Numbered from the stretch's first letter, positions 22,754-31,184 are shown. The stretch: 64,000 nucleotides of DNA from Sporosarcina luteola (GCF_023715535.1 NZ_JAMBOI010000004.1:124001-188000), one strand, 5' to 3'. The notes: generated from the letters alone by a model not told the origin. Numbers and translations are program-made.

Positions 22754-22774
22754 CCTTTTTCTACCGGTTTTTTT
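22728..22774. terminator. Terminator overlapping the recO 3' end
   Basis: A long imperfect stem pairs AAAAACCGGAAGAGAAAGG with CCTTTTTCTACCGGTTTTT; the seven-base loop contains the recO TGA. T-runs on both strands suggest a bidirectional terminator for recO and glyQS. Confidence 0.8.
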
Positions 22775-22836
22775 GTAAATTAATTGAAAATCCGTGACAT
22801 CCGCCGAAGGCTTTACCTTAATTCAGCTGAATTGAG

Positions 22837-24216
22837 TTAAAAATCGAGATGTTTTTCGATATAATCCTTAACATCTGCAATTGGCATACGTACTTGTTCC
22901 ATGGAATCGCGGTGTCTTACTGTCACTTGGCGATCTTCCTCCGAGTCGAAATCGTAAGTAATACAGAATGGAGTTCCAATTTCATCCTGTCTACGGTAAC
23001 GTCTTCCGATCGATTGGGAATCGTCATATTGTGTCGCAAAATGCTTGCGCAGTTCAGCATACACCTCTTCAGCACCTTCCGACAGCTTTTTGGATAAAGG
23101 AAGGACAGCCGCTTTAATAGGTGCAAGGGCAGGATGGAAACGCATGACAGTCCGTTTGTCGTCTCCCTCAAGCACTTCTTCATCAAAAGCATCGCATAGG
23201 AATGCCAAAGTAACACGATCCGCACCGAGTGAAGGCTCAATGCAATAAGGGATATACTTTTCGTTCGTCACTGGGTCTTGATAATGGAAGTCTTCACCTG
23301 AATGTTCCATATGTCGGGACAAATCGAAGTCTGTCCGGTTCGCAATGCCCCAAAGCTCGCCCCATCCGAATGGGAATTTGTATTCGATATCCACTGTTCC
23401 TTTAGAGTAGTGTGAAAGCTCGTCGGCATTGTGCTCGCGTAAGCGCATGTTTTCAACCGTCAAACCAAGGTCCACTAGCCATTTTTCGGAGAAGTCTCTC
23501 CAATACTCATACCATTTCATATCTTCGCCAGGCTTACAGAAGAATTCCAATTCCATCTGTTCGAATTCACGAGTACGGAACGTGAAGTTTCCTGGTGTGA
23601 TTTCATTACGGAAGCTCTTTCCAATCTGCGCGATTCCGAAAGGCATCTTTTTACGCATGGACCGTTGAACATTTTTGAAGTTGACGAAAATCCCTTGTGC
23701 CGTTTCTGGACGCAGGAAGATTTCATTTGCAGATGAATCGGTGACGCCTTGTGAAGTTTTGAACATCAAGTTGAACTGTCGAATTCCCGTGTAGTCCATC
23801 GCACCGCAAGTCGGGCAGACAATTGCATGTTCCTGAATAAGTTCTTCCATTTTTTCGAATGGCAGGCCATCTACGACCAATTCAATGCCCTTTTCATCCA
23901 ATGCATCTTCGATTAACTTATCTGCACGATGACGTGTTTTACATTTTTTACAATCGATCATCGGGTCGTTGAAATTCCCGATATGGCCGGAAGCTTCCCA
24001 TACTTTCGGGTTCATGAGGATCGCAGCATCGAGTCCTTCGTTATAAGGGGACTCCTGTACGAATTTTTGCCACCAAGCACGTTTGATATTGTTTTTCAGC
24101 GCGATTCCGAGAGGACCGTAATCCCAAGTGTTCGCCAAGCCGCCGTATATTTCCGAACCTGGAAATACAAAGCCCCTTTGTTTTGATAAATTGACAATCT
24201 GTTCCATTGAATACAT
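22837..24216 (-). CDS. glyQS: Glycyl-tRNA synthetase, single-chain class II
   Basis: Charges tRNA-Gly in the cytosol. The 459-residue protein is the dimeric alpha2 type, not the GlyQ/GlyS heterotetramer of B. subtilis. Class II motifs are visible: the N-terminal catalytic core begins [24 protein letters not shown], motif 2 is [26 protein letters not shown], and motif 3 is [13 protein letters not shown], followed by an anticodon-binding domain. The GGAGGG site precedes ATG 24216. The gene is opposite in orientation to its neighbours recO and ccpN and has a T-box leader. Confidence 0.97.
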   Translation of the reverse strand: MYSMEQIVNLSKQRGFVFPGSEIYGGLANTWDYGPLGIALKNNIKRAWWQKFVQESPYNEGLDAAILMNPKVWEASGHIGNFNDPMIDCKKCKTRHRADKLIEDALDEKGIELVVDGLPFEKMEELIQEHAIVCPTCGAMDYTGIRQFNLMFKTSQGVTDSSANEIFLRPETAQGIFVNFKNVQRSMRKKMPFGIAQIGKSFRNEITPGNFTFRTREFEQMELEFFCKPGEDMKWYEYWRDFSEKWLVDLGLTVENMRLREHNADELSHYSKGTVDIEYKFPFGWGELWGIANRTDFDLSRHMEHSGEDFHYQDPVTNEKYIPYCIEPSLGADRVTLAFLCDAFDEEVLEGDDKRTVMRFHPALAPIKAAVLPLSKKLSEGAEEVYAELRKHFATQYDDSQSIGRRYRRQDEIGTPFCITYDFDSEEDRQVTVRHRDSMEQVRMPIADVKDYIEKHLDF

Positions 24217-24227
24217 GTAAAATCCCT

Positions 24228-24430
24228 CCAATTAAAATAAGCACCCATCCCCGGACATGAAGTCCGAGGACGAGTGCATAATGACCCGCGGTTCCACCTC
24301 GATTGGCCGCCAAAGCAACCCTCTTAAAGTAAATAGCTCCAGGTTGCCGTTTCATGCCAATACGGGCTTCCACTATCCCCGTTCGCTTAAGGTGGCACTA
24401 CTTATTGACCCATCTCCGCCTATTGAATTC
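24228..24430 (-). ncRNA. Glycine T-box riboswitch upstream of glyQS
   Basis: tRNA-sensing leader that lets transcription into glyQS proceed when tRNA-Gly is uncharged. On the minus strand the T-box sequence AATCGAGGTGGAACCGCGGG lies at 24285-24304 and matches the consensus AGGGTGGNACCGCG region. The terminator follows at 24241-24277 (GCACTCGTCC paired with GGATGGGTGC, inner CGGAC/GTCCG stem) with a T-rich run before the glyQS RBS. Stem I lies at about 24320-24430. A GGC at 24356-24358 followed by A is a candidate glycine specifier codon, an inference from position only. Confidence 0.92.
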
Positions 24431-24436
24431 TGTATT

Positions 24437-24465
24437 AGTGTAGCACGCTTCCTCAATCTCTGCAA
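24437..24465 (-). promoter_or_regulatory. Sigma-A promoter of the glyQS T-box leader
   Basis: On the minus strand TTGCAG (24465-24460) and TACACT (24442-24437) are separated by 17 bp. Transcription would start near 24430. About 70 bp separate it from the repeat copy at 24533. Confidence 0.8.
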
Positions 24466-24532
24466 TCCATATCGCTGTCCACTGTTTAGATTGGTTGGTT
24501 TCTCTTTTTTATAATGACATCAAAGCCTTGTT

Positions 24533-24724
24533 GATTTTCGTTCCGAGCGGACGCTTTCCGTGGGGCGTGCGGTGAGCCAATCGAACAGCGAAGGGTTCGA
24601 TTTGCCGTATTTCTGCGCACTTCTGCAGAAATTAAGGCATCCTACAATTCTATGCTTGCAACGCTTCGCTTATGCTCGCAAAAGCCGTTCTTCGTAACGG
24701 CTTTCGCTCTGCACTCCAATCAAC
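24533..24724 (+). repeat. Structured repeat, copy A (left boundary of the accessory cassette)
   Basis: About 190 bp, non-coding, alignable over nearly its full length with the reverse complement of 26134-26350. Shared blocks include GGACGCTTTCCG, AGCCAATCGAAC, GAAGGGTTCGATTTGCCG, TATTTCTGCG, GCAGAAATTAAGGCA and GCCGTTCTTCGTAACGGC. Three successive hairpins can form: ATCGAAC/GTTCGAT, TTCTGC/GCAGAA, and GCAAAAGCCGTT/AACGGCTTTCGC at 24678-24707. Similar sequences seem, from memory, to be dispersed in Bacillales genomes; this was not checked. Between it and the gene at 24940 lies AT-rich sequence with only a short hairpin. Confidence 0.85.
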
Positions 24725-24846
24725 AGAAATCGCCTTGTAAATAAAAAATGCATTGACCATAAGAAAATAATAGTAGAAATTTGTTTATTACCAATAAATG
24801 GAACTTGTCATTCTTTTAAAACGTTTAAGTATTAGGTCTGTTGTTG

Positions 24847-24873
24847 TTCAACTAAAGAGGCAGTTTAGTTGAA
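24847..24873 (+). repeat. Short hairpin element before the lipoprotein gene
   Basis: Perfect 10-bp inverted repeat TTCAACTAAA and TTTAGTTGAA around the loop GAGGCAG. A related copy with the same arm and loop lengths lies at 25410-25436. It is 66 bp before the start at 24940. There is no T-run, so it is not an obvious terminator. Confidence 0.75.
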
Positions 24874-24939
24874 AAGTGTATAGAACAAATAAGTAACTTA
24901 TTTCACCTTAGTCAGTCTAATAGTACGAGGAGGGATAAC

Positions 24940-25341
24940 GTGAAAGTACCAAGATTATTTTTTGGTTTGGTTTTTTTCGTAATATTAACTGCTTATGGAT
25001 GTTCTAATTCATCAGGTACAGGTGAATTAGAGGAAGTTTATAGCACTGGAAATCCTGATGCAAAAGAGATTTTAACATTAGACCCTGAAGCCGACATATT
25101 TCAGTTTAAAGGTGTGATTTATAAGGCTGGAATTGATTGGGTTGAAGAACTGACTCTAACAAAAGGCAAGCAGGTAGGGGAAATAAAAACAAGAAATGAT
25201 ATAAATACGGATTATGAAGACGAGATGTCGAATAAACTTCCTGTTGGTGCAAAGATTTTTTTCACTAAAGAAAGAGGAGATATTTTAATTGCGGAATCTG
25301 AAGGAGATATTAAAAGATATCTTGCAATCGTTGAAGGATAA
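24940..25341 (+). CDS. Predicted lipoprotein of unknown function (cassette gene 1)
   Basis: Family not recognised. The 133-residue protein has a lipoprotein signal peptide: basic start MKVPR, hydrophobic core and a lipobox-like TAYGC with Cys21 (Tyr at -2 is unusual), so it is probably anchored outside the membrane. The mature part is acidic and looks like a small beta-rich domain (FQFKGVIYKAG, VGEIKTRNDI, LPVGAKIFFTKERGDILIAE). The GTG start follows GAGGAGGGA. Base composition is more AT-rich than the housekeeping neighbours. It is the first of two genes enclosed by inverted repeats. Confidence 0.8.
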   Translation: MKVPRLFFGLVFFVILTAYGCSNSSGTGELEEVYSTGNPDAKEILTLDPEADIFQFKGVIYKAGIDWVEELTLTKGKQVGEIKTRNDINTDYEDEMSNKLPVGAKIFFTKERGDILIAESEGDIKRYLAIVEG

Positions 25342-25409
25342 GCAAACTGTCTTGTTGAACGGGGTGCTTTACTTGAAGAACAGGCTACAAAGACGAATCA
25401 ATGTTTTTA

Positions 25410-25436
25410 TTGAATTAACGGTGCAGGTTAGTTGAA
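25410..25436 (+). repeat. Second short hairpin element, before cassette gene 2
   Basis: Arms TTGAATTAAC and GTTAGTTGAA around the loop GGTGCAG, with one mismatch and one G-T pair. It has the same 10-7-10 geometry as the element at 24847 and lies 80 bp before the start at 25517. A further degenerate match may lie at 25353-25376. Confidence 0.65.
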
Positions 25437-25516
25437 AAAGAAGAAAAACGAATAATGCGTATTTTACTCATATTAGTGTACGAACAGGTCATACTAAGAT
25501 AAAAAGGTGTGGCTTT

Positions 25517-25969
25517 ATGAAACAAGCAGTTTTTCTTTTAGCATTAATTTCTTTAATCATTCTTACAGGTTTTGTTAAGAAAGACCAAGACAAATGCCTT
25601 CATTGTAAGGAATGCTATGATACCGCTTGGGATGATGGGTATAGAATGGGTTATGGTACAGGAACTGTAAATGAAAGGTATCGGATCACAAGAAGCCTGA
25701 TTCAATTAGGAAAAACGGATGAAGAACTTGTTCTCATGATACCAACAAGCTATGTGGAATTAAAGGACGTAAGAGAGCAGCTCGAACTCTATCGTGGTTA
25801 TTTTGAGTTTGAGGTATCAAGATACGAGAAAGCAAGAGCACTTTTAAAAGAAGGCAAATCAAACGAAGAGATTGTAGAAAAAACAAACTTAAGTTTCTAT
25901 GAATTAGAATTGGTGAAACAACAACTGCAGCGAAATAACGGAAAATTCAAATGGGAAGTGAATAAATAA
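25517..25969 (+). CDS. Exported or membrane-anchored protein with internal duplication (cassette gene 2)
   Basis: Family not recognised. The 150-residue protein starts with a hydrophobic segment (residues 4-20) that may be a signal anchor, then a cysteine cluster C27-x2-C30-x2-C33 and an aromatic/Gly-rich stretch (YDTAWDDGYRMGYGTGT). Residues 59-100 and 107-148 form an ungapped repeat with 48-residue offset (17 of 42 identical by eye), each containing a G-K-[TS]-x-E-E-[LI]-V turn followed by a helix ending in QL, reminiscent of helix-turn-helix-like 'EGKSNEEI' segments. ATG 25517 follows AAAAAGGTGTGG. It is the second gene of the repeat-bounded cassette. Confidence 0.8.
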   Translation: MKQAVFLLALISLIILTGFVKKDQDKCLHCKECYDTAWDDGYRMGYGTGTVNERYRITRSLIQLGKTDEELVLMIPTSYVELKDVREQLELYRGYFEFEVSRYEKARALLKEGKSNEEIVEKTNLSFYELELVKQQLQRNNGKFKWEVNK

Positions 25970-26133
25970 GGGAATTAAGCCCAAGTGATAAGTCTTTGTG
26001 AACTCAACTAAAATATTGAAGAAATGTACTTAAGCTAACGAGTGCGTTCGCATAACAATATCTGGAAGGACCTTTTCTATAACTAATGAGATATAAACAT
26101 ATTCTATAAAACAGTCAATTATAAAATATTCTC

Positions 26134-26350
26134 ATTGATTGAAGTGCAGATTGGCGACTCCAGCGAACGCCGTTACGAAGAACGGCGTTTGCGAGCACAA
26201 GCGTATCGTTGCGAGCAATGTTTATCCGGCCCTAAGGGAGGAGGCTGCCTTAATTTCTGCAAAGAACGCAGAAATACGGCAAATCGAACCCTTCGCCGTT
26301 CGATTGGCTGAAGCCGTGCCCGCGGAAAGCGTCCAAACGGAACGGAAATC
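26134..26350 (-). repeat. Structured repeat, copy B, inverted relative to copy A (right boundary)
   Basis: About 215 bp. Its reverse complement aligns with 24533-24724, including GGACGCTTTCCG, AGCCAATCGAAC, AAGGGTTCGATTTGCCG and GCCGTTCTTCGTAACGGC. It is longer by an insertion between the second and third hairpins. The third hairpin lies at 26163-26192 and differs from copy A by an A-T to C-G change in the stem. The 165 bp between the gene ending at 25969 and this copy show no gene. Confidence 0.85.
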
Positions 26351-26403
26351 AAAGGTACTATTACAGAAACCAAGCCATCGGGTTAGGAATTATGGGTGGA
26401 AAA

Positions 26404-26412
26404 TGCTATACT
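26404..26412 (+). promoter_or_regulatory. Extended -10 promoter of ccpN
   Basis: TGCTATACT is an extended -10 (TGN plus TATACT) 41 bp before the ccpN start. No good -35 is visible at 17 bp upstream. It lies just outside repeat copy B. Confidence 0.6.
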
Positions 26413-26453
26413 AAGCAAGGATATATTATCGAACGATTAGGGCGGTGATTCAT

Positions 26454-27083
26454 ATGGAATTGAATAAGCGCCAGAATGAAATCCTTGAAATTGTCAAAAT
26501 GGATGGTCCGATTACTGGTGAACAGATAGCGGAAAGGTTGAGTTTGGCAAGAGCCACCATAAGACCCGACTTGGCAATCCTGACTATGGCAGGCTATTTG
26601 GATGCAAGACCGCGTGTCGGCTACTTCTATTCTGGAAAAAAACCAGCCCAATCCATTGCTGACGACATGAATAGCATGAGGGTCGGTGATTTTCAATCCA
26701 TACCTGTAGTTGTGAATGAAAACGTGACCGTCTATGATGCAATCTGCCAAATGTTCCTTGATGATGTAGGTACATTGTTTGTCGTGGATAAATCCTCCTG
26801 TCTGACTGGAGTCCTATCACGAAAAGACCTGCTCCGTACGAGTCTCGGTAACAGCGAGCTGGATAAAATACCGGTACATGTCATTATGACGAGGATGCCG
26901 AATATTACATATTGCAAGAAACAGGATTCACTCATTCAAGCAGCCAAGAAAATGATTGAACAACAAATCGACTCGCTTCCTGTCGTAGCAATGAAAGAGG
27001 AAGGACTGGATGTAGTGGGAAGAATCACCAAGACGAATATTACTCGTGCATTCCTTTCACTAGCTGAAGATCATGAATTATGA
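26454..27083 (+). CDS. ccpN: Gluconeogenesis repressor CcpN
   Basis: Transcriptional repressor (YqzB family) that in B. subtilis represses gapB and pckA under glycolytic conditions. About 209 residues: N-terminal helix-turn-helix (ELNKRQNEILEIVKMDGPIT, RATIRPDLAILTMAGYLDARPRVGYFY) and two CBS domains at about 75-205. ATG 26454 follows GGCGGTGATT; an in-frame GTG nine bases earlier overlaps the RBS. It is paired with yqfL 38 bp downstream, as in Bacillus. Confidence 0.95.
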   Translation: MELNKRQNEILEIVKMDGPITGEQIAERLSLARATIRPDLAILTMAGYLDARPRVGYFYSGKKPAQSIADDMNSMRVGDFQSIPVVVNENVTVYDAICQMFLDDVGTLFVVDKSSCLTGVLSRKDLLRTSLGNSELDKIPVHVIMTRMPNITYCKKQDSLIQAAKKMIEQQIDSLPVVAMKEEGLDVVGRITKTNITRAFLSLAEDHEL

Positions 27084-27121
27084 GCGTTGCCTTCTGAGCA
27101 AAATGAAAGAGGAGTGATACA

Positions 27122-27937
27122 ATGAGAAAGTTGACATTGTTCATCGTTTCGGATTCTGTCGGTGAGACAGCGGATTTAGTTGCCAAGGCAGCGGCGAGCC
27201 AATTCAGACATGATCTTGAAACAGTTTCGACTAAACGTTTTTCACATGTCGAAGATGAATCCCAACTACGAGAAATTGCCTATTTGGCAAAACGGCAAAA
27301 TGCTATTATCATCTATACACTTGTAAAAAGCTGCATGCGGAAGAAACTGAAAGAGGAATGCCAAATCAATGGTCTGCAGTGCATTGACTTGCTTGGCCCG
27401 ATTGTCAAAGAAATCGGCACCTCCCTTGATGAAAAGCCTTTTGAGGAACCCGGGCTCGTCCGTCAATTGGATGATGATTATTTCAAAAAAATCGAAGCGA
27501 TCGAATTTGCCGTAAAATATGATGACGGCCGGGATCCCCGTGGCGTCTTGAAGGCGGACATTGTTTTAGTAGGTGTATCGCGAACATCAAAAACGCCTTT
27601 ATCTCAATATCTCGCTCATCGTCGCTACAAAGTGGCAAATGTCCCACTTGTCCCTGAAGTCGACCCTCCTGAAGAATTGTATAAGATAGACCCGAAAAAA
27701 TGCTTCGGTTTGGTCATTTCACCAGGCGTACTCAATTCCATCAGGAAAGAAAGATTACTAGCGCTAGGCTTGAAAGATGATGCGAATTATGCGAGAATCG
27801 AACGCATCAAACAAGAATTGGAGCATTTTGAAAAAGTTGTTTCGAAAATCGGCTGCACCGTGATCGATGTTTCGAACAGGGCTGTTGAAGAAACGGCCAA
27901 TCTGATTTTAAGCGAAGTGGCCAATCGCAATTCATAA
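27122..27937 (+). CDS. yqfL: Pyruvate, phosphate dikinase regulatory protein (YqfL)
   Basis: DUF299-family bifunctional serine/threonine kinase and Pi-dependent phosphorylase that switches PPDK activity; in Bacillus it also modulates CcpN. The 271-residue protein begins with the conserved [19 protein letters not shown] and has the P-loop region [18 protein letters not shown]. The AAAGAGGAGTG site gives a clear start. Pairing with ccpN is consistent with a shared role in glycolysis/gluconeogenesis control. Confidence 0.94.
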   Translation: MRKLTLFIVSDSVGETADLVAKAAASQFRHDLETVSTKRFSHVEDESQLREIAYLAKRQNAIIIYTLVKSCMRKKLKEECQINGLQCIDLLGPIVKEIGTSLDEKPFEEPGLVRQLDDDYFKKIEAIEFAVKYDDGRDPRGVLKADIVLVGVSRTSKTPLSQYLAHRRYKVANVPLVPEVDPPEELYKIDPKKCFGLVISPGVLNSIRKERLLALGLKDDANYARIERIKQELEHFEKVVSKIGCTVIDVSNRAVEETANLILSEVANRNS

Positions 27938-27945
27938 TAGATATA

Positions 27946-27986
27946 AAAGAAGGACCACCCAGTAAAAAATGGTTGGTTCTTCTTTT
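27946..27986 (+). terminator. Terminator after yqfL
   Basis: AAAAGAAGGACCA pairs with TGGTTCTTCTTTT, with unpaired bases near the loop. It ends the ccpN-yqfL transcript. In the 145 bp before dnaG there is no yqxD, which B. subtilis has in this position. Confidence 0.78.
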
Positions 27987-28131
27987 GCGGATTGTGTACA
28001 ATAGTATATTGTCGCTACATTATGATTATATTTTAGAATAAATGAGTGGATCATGAAATTATTTTGTCGAATAAGAAGGATTTATGGATACTGTCTCGAA
28101 TTCAAGTATGTGAGAAGAGAATGGTGATAGG

Positions 28132-29940
28132 ATGACTAAAATTCCAGAGGAGACAATCGAAGAGATTCGATCCAAGACGGATATCGTCGATCTTGTGGGC
28201 GAATATGTCCAATTGACGAAACGAGGCAGAAACTGGTTCGGCTTGTGTCCCTTCCATGGGGAGAATACCCCGTCCTTTTCCGTTTCCGAGGAAAAGCAAA
28301 TTTTTCATTGCTTCGGTTGCGGTGCTGGAGGAAACGCCATAACGTTCATCATGGATATTGAAAACAGTCCGTTTACAGAAGCTATCTCCAAGCTGGCCGG
28401 GCGAGTGGGGATCGAGTTGGAGGTTTCATTCAGCGAGGCGTCCAGAAGCGGAAGGTCAAATGAACACCAACAGATGATCGAAGCCCATACGCTTGCAGCC
28501 AACTTCTATAGTCATTTGTTACTGAATACGGTGGAGGGTGAAAAAGCATTACAATATTTGGAGCAAAGAGGGTTTTCCCGTGAACATATCGAAAAGTATG
28601 GTATAGGGTGGTCGCTTGACGATCGGGAAGTGCTCACTCAATTGTTGGAGCGTAAAAAGTTTGCTATGAAGGAGATGGAGCTTGCCGGACTTTGCATAAT
28701 GAAAAATGATGGAACTGGGTATTTCGATAGGTTCCGCGGACGTATTATGTTTCCATTGCATGACGATAATGGAAATGTGGTTGCTTTCTCCGGGAGGACA
28801 TTATCCGATTCAAAAGAGGAAGCTAAATACTTGAACAGCCCGGAAACGCCAATTTTCGAGAAAAGCCGTTTGCTCTATAATTTTCACAACGCACGTCTTA
28901 ATGTGCGTAAAACGGGTAAAGTAATACTGTTCGAAGGTTTTATGGATACGATTGCCGCTGAACGTGCGGGAATTATGAATAGTGTTGCAGTTATGGGTAC
29001 ATCCTTGTCTGACACCCACCTGACCAAAATGAAGCGTATCGCCAGTCAGCTGGTTATTTGCTGTGATGGTGACAATGCAGGCTGGGATGCAGCGAAGCGG
29101 TTTGCAGTCCTTTCCAATCAAAAAGGATTGGATGCAAAAATTGCTTTATTACCGGGGAAAATGGACCCTGATGAATATATTTCGACATTCGGCGGTGAAT
29201 CGTTCGCTGAAAAAGTGATCGGGAATCCACACTCGTATATGTCATTTATAATGGCTTATTATAAAAGATCCAAAAATCTGTCTCATGAAAATGATGTATT
29301 GCAATATATCCATGAAGTAATGGAAGAGCTTGCCCAAAAGATTTCGCCGGTTGAACGGGATTTGATGATCAGGCAATTGACTGCGGAAACAGGAGTTTCC
29401 CCGAGCGCCCTCAATGAACAACTGATGAAAAAGGTCGGGAAGCAAGCAAAGCAGCAAAAAGCGATGCAGCCGGAAGGACAGGCTATACCGATGGCAGTGT
29501 CCAACCGGAAGATGTCGAGCATTGAACGGGCTGAGAGACTTCTGTTATGTCATCTGTTGAATGATGGAAATCTATTCGACAGAATTCGGGATGACCACCA
29601 GGAATTATTCTTCCGGGAGGAATATGCTGCGATTTTCATAAGGCTTGCAGGCTTTTATGAAAAGCACGGCATGCCCGATTTTCACAGATTTGCGGAATCG
29701 CTGGAGGATCGGGAGCTGCGCAAGGTTGTCATGGACGCAGCGATGCTTGAAAGAGATCCCGACTTCGCAGAACAAGAAATAGAAGATTGCATCCATCATC
29801 TCAAAAGGCAGCGGATCAACAGGCGCATAGAAGAGATGATGCACGAATCAAAAGAGGCGGAAAAAATGAACGATTATACCCGGGCACTGGAGCTGGCCAG
29901 GGAAATTATACAGCTCCGGAAATCATTATCGGCAATGTAA
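28132..29940 (+). CDS. dnaG: DNA primase
   Basis: Synthesises RNA primers at the replication fork. The 602-residue protein has the N-terminal zinc-binding domain (C40-x2-H CPFHGENTPSFSVS and FHCFGCG), the Toprim domain (ILFEGFMDTIAAERAG, ICCDGDNAGWDAA, PDEYI) and a C-terminal helicase-binding region (about 450-602). Start ATG follows ATGGTGATAGG. It is 35 bp upstream of sigA in the classical primase/sigma operon. Confidence 0.98.
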   Translation: MTKIPEETIEEIRSKTDIVDLVGEYVQLTKRGRNWFGLCPFHGENTPSFSVSEEKQIFHCFGCGAGGNAITFIMDIENSPFTEAISKLAGRVGIELEVSFSEASRSGRSNEHQQMIEAHTLAANFYSHLLLNTVEGEKALQYLEQRGFSREHIEKYGIGWSLDDREVLTQLLERKKFAMKEMELAGLCIMKNDGTGYFDRFRGRIMFPLHDDNGNVVAFSGRTLSDSKEEAKYLNSPETPIFEKSRLLYNFHNARLNVRKTGKVILFEGFMDTIAAERAGIMNSVAVMGTSLSDTHLTKMKRIASQLVICCDGDNAGWDAAKRFAVLSNQKGLDAKIALLPGKMDPDEYISTFGGESFAEKVIGNPHSYMSFIMAYYKRSKNLSHENDVLQYIHEVMEELAQKISPVERDLMIRQLTAETGVSPSALNEQLMKKVGKQAKQQKAMQPEGQAIPMAVSNRKMSSIERAERLLLCHLLNDGNLFDRIRDDHQELFFREEYAAIFIRLAGFYEKHGMPDFHRFAESLEDRELRKVVMDAAMLERDPDFAEQEIEDCIHHLKRQRINRRIEEMMHESKEAEKMNDYTRALELAREIIQLRKSLSAM

Positions 29941-29975
29941 GCCGTATTCCGGTGAATTAAGGAGGAACGGGTATT

Positions 29976-31148
29976 ATGACTAAAGAGCAATCTGGAGAAA
30001 TGGAGCACGAAATGACATTAGATGAAGTGAAAGCAGGTTTATTGGAAGCGGGAAAAAAAGCGGGAGAATTGACACTTGAAGAGGTGACGGAGAAACTAGC
30101 CGTCTTTGAGATGGAGCCTGAGCAGTTCGAAGAGTTCCTCGACCAGATTGAAGCCGCAGGCATTGAGATGGAGCGCAAGGATGAAGAGGAAGCAACTGCC
30201 AAGGACGAAGAACAATTTGACTTGAATGATTTGAGTGTTCCACCGGGCGTTAAAATTAATGACCCAGTGCGTATGTATTTGAAAGAAATCGGCCGTGTCG
30301 ACTTGTTGACCGGAGATGAAGAAGTGAAGCTAGCGATTGGCATCAAAGAAGGCGTTGAAGCTGAAGAGAAGCTCGCTGAAATGAAAAAGCCGGATCCCGC
30401 GCTTTTGGAACTCGTGGAAAAAGGCGAAAATGCCAAGAAGAAGCTTGCGGAAGCCAACCTCCGCCTAGTCGTCAGCATCGCGAAAAGATATGTCGGACGA
30501 GGAATGCTCTTCCTGGATTTGATTCAGGAAGGAAATATGGGTCTAATCAAAGCTGTTGAGAAATTCGACCATACAAAAGGATTTAAATTCAGTACGTATG
30601 CGACATGGTGGATCCGCCAGGCGATAACGCGAGCGATAGCTGACCAGGCCCGTACGATTCGTATCCCAGTGCATATGGTTGAGACGATTAATAAATTGAT
30701 CCGCGTTCAGCGTCAATTGCTTCAAGACCTAGGCCGCGAACCGTCACCCGAGGAAATTGGCGAGGAAATGGACTTGACCGCAGAAAAGGTCCGTGAAATC
30801 CTTAAGATTGCACAAGAGCCAGTTTCGCTCGAAACGCCGATCGGGGAAGAAGACGACTCCCATTTAGGGGATTTCATCGAAGACTCGGAAGCGCAATCTC
30901 CATCTGACCACGCCGCCTATGAATTATTGAAAGAACAATTGGAAGACGTTCTTGATACGCTGACTGATCGTGAAGAAAACGTATTGCGTCTACGTTTCGG
31001 TTTGGATGACGGCAGAACGAGAACGTTGGAAGAAGTGGGTAAAGTCTTTGGTGTGACGCGCGAACGGATTCGTCAAATCGAGGCGAAAGCATTACGGAAG
31101 CTAAGACACCCATCCCGAAGCAAAAGACTTAAGGACTTTTTAGAATGA
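29976..31148 (+). CDS. sigA: RNA polymerase primary sigma factor SigA
   Basis: Housekeeping sigma-70 of 390 residues. An acidic region 1.1 leads into region 1.2 ([11 protein letters not shown]). Region 2 follows ([38 protein letters not shown]), then region 3, and region 4.2 ([29 protein letters not shown]). The RBS AAGGAGGAACGG is strong. Last gene of the dnaG-sigA unit before a terminator. Confidence 0.99.
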   Translation: MTKEQSGEMEHEMTLDEVKAGLLEAGKKAGELTLEEVTEKLAVFEMEPEQFEEFLDQIEAAGIEMERKDEEEATAKDEEQFDLNDLSVPPGVKINDPVRMYLKEIGRVDLLTGDEEVKLAIGIKEGVEAEEKLAEMKKPDPALLELVEKGENAKKKLAEANLRLVVSIAKRYVGRGMLFLDLIQEGNMGLIKAVEKFDHTKGFKFSTYATWWIRQAITRAIADQARTIRIPVHMVETINKLIRVQRQLLQDLGREPSPEEIGEEMDLTAEKVREILKIAQEPVSLETPIGEEDDSHLGDFIEDSEAQSPSDHAAYELLKEQLEDVLDTLTDREENVLRLRFGLDDGRTRTLEEVGKVFGVTRERIRQIEAKALRKLRHPSRSKRLKDFLE

Positions 31149-31154
31149 TCCTCT

Positions 31155-31184
31155 GCATCGGCATACTATATGCCGATGCCTTTT
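31155..31184 (+). terminator. Terminator after sigA
   Basis: GCATCGGCATA and TATGCCGATGC form an 11-bp perfect stem with a three-base loop, followed by CTTTT. Confidence 0.9.

Noticed and set aside
24041..24373. Open frame of 110 codons on the minus strand overlapping the glyQS leader
   Set aside because: It is the T-box leader read in frame: the T-box sequence, terminator and promoter fall inside it, and glyQS has a better start with its own RBS.
26139..26414. Open frame of 91 codons on the plus strand, and one on the minus strand, across repeat copy B
   Set aside because: The sequence is the non-coding repeat; copy A has no matching frame, and no RBS or protein-like composition is seen.
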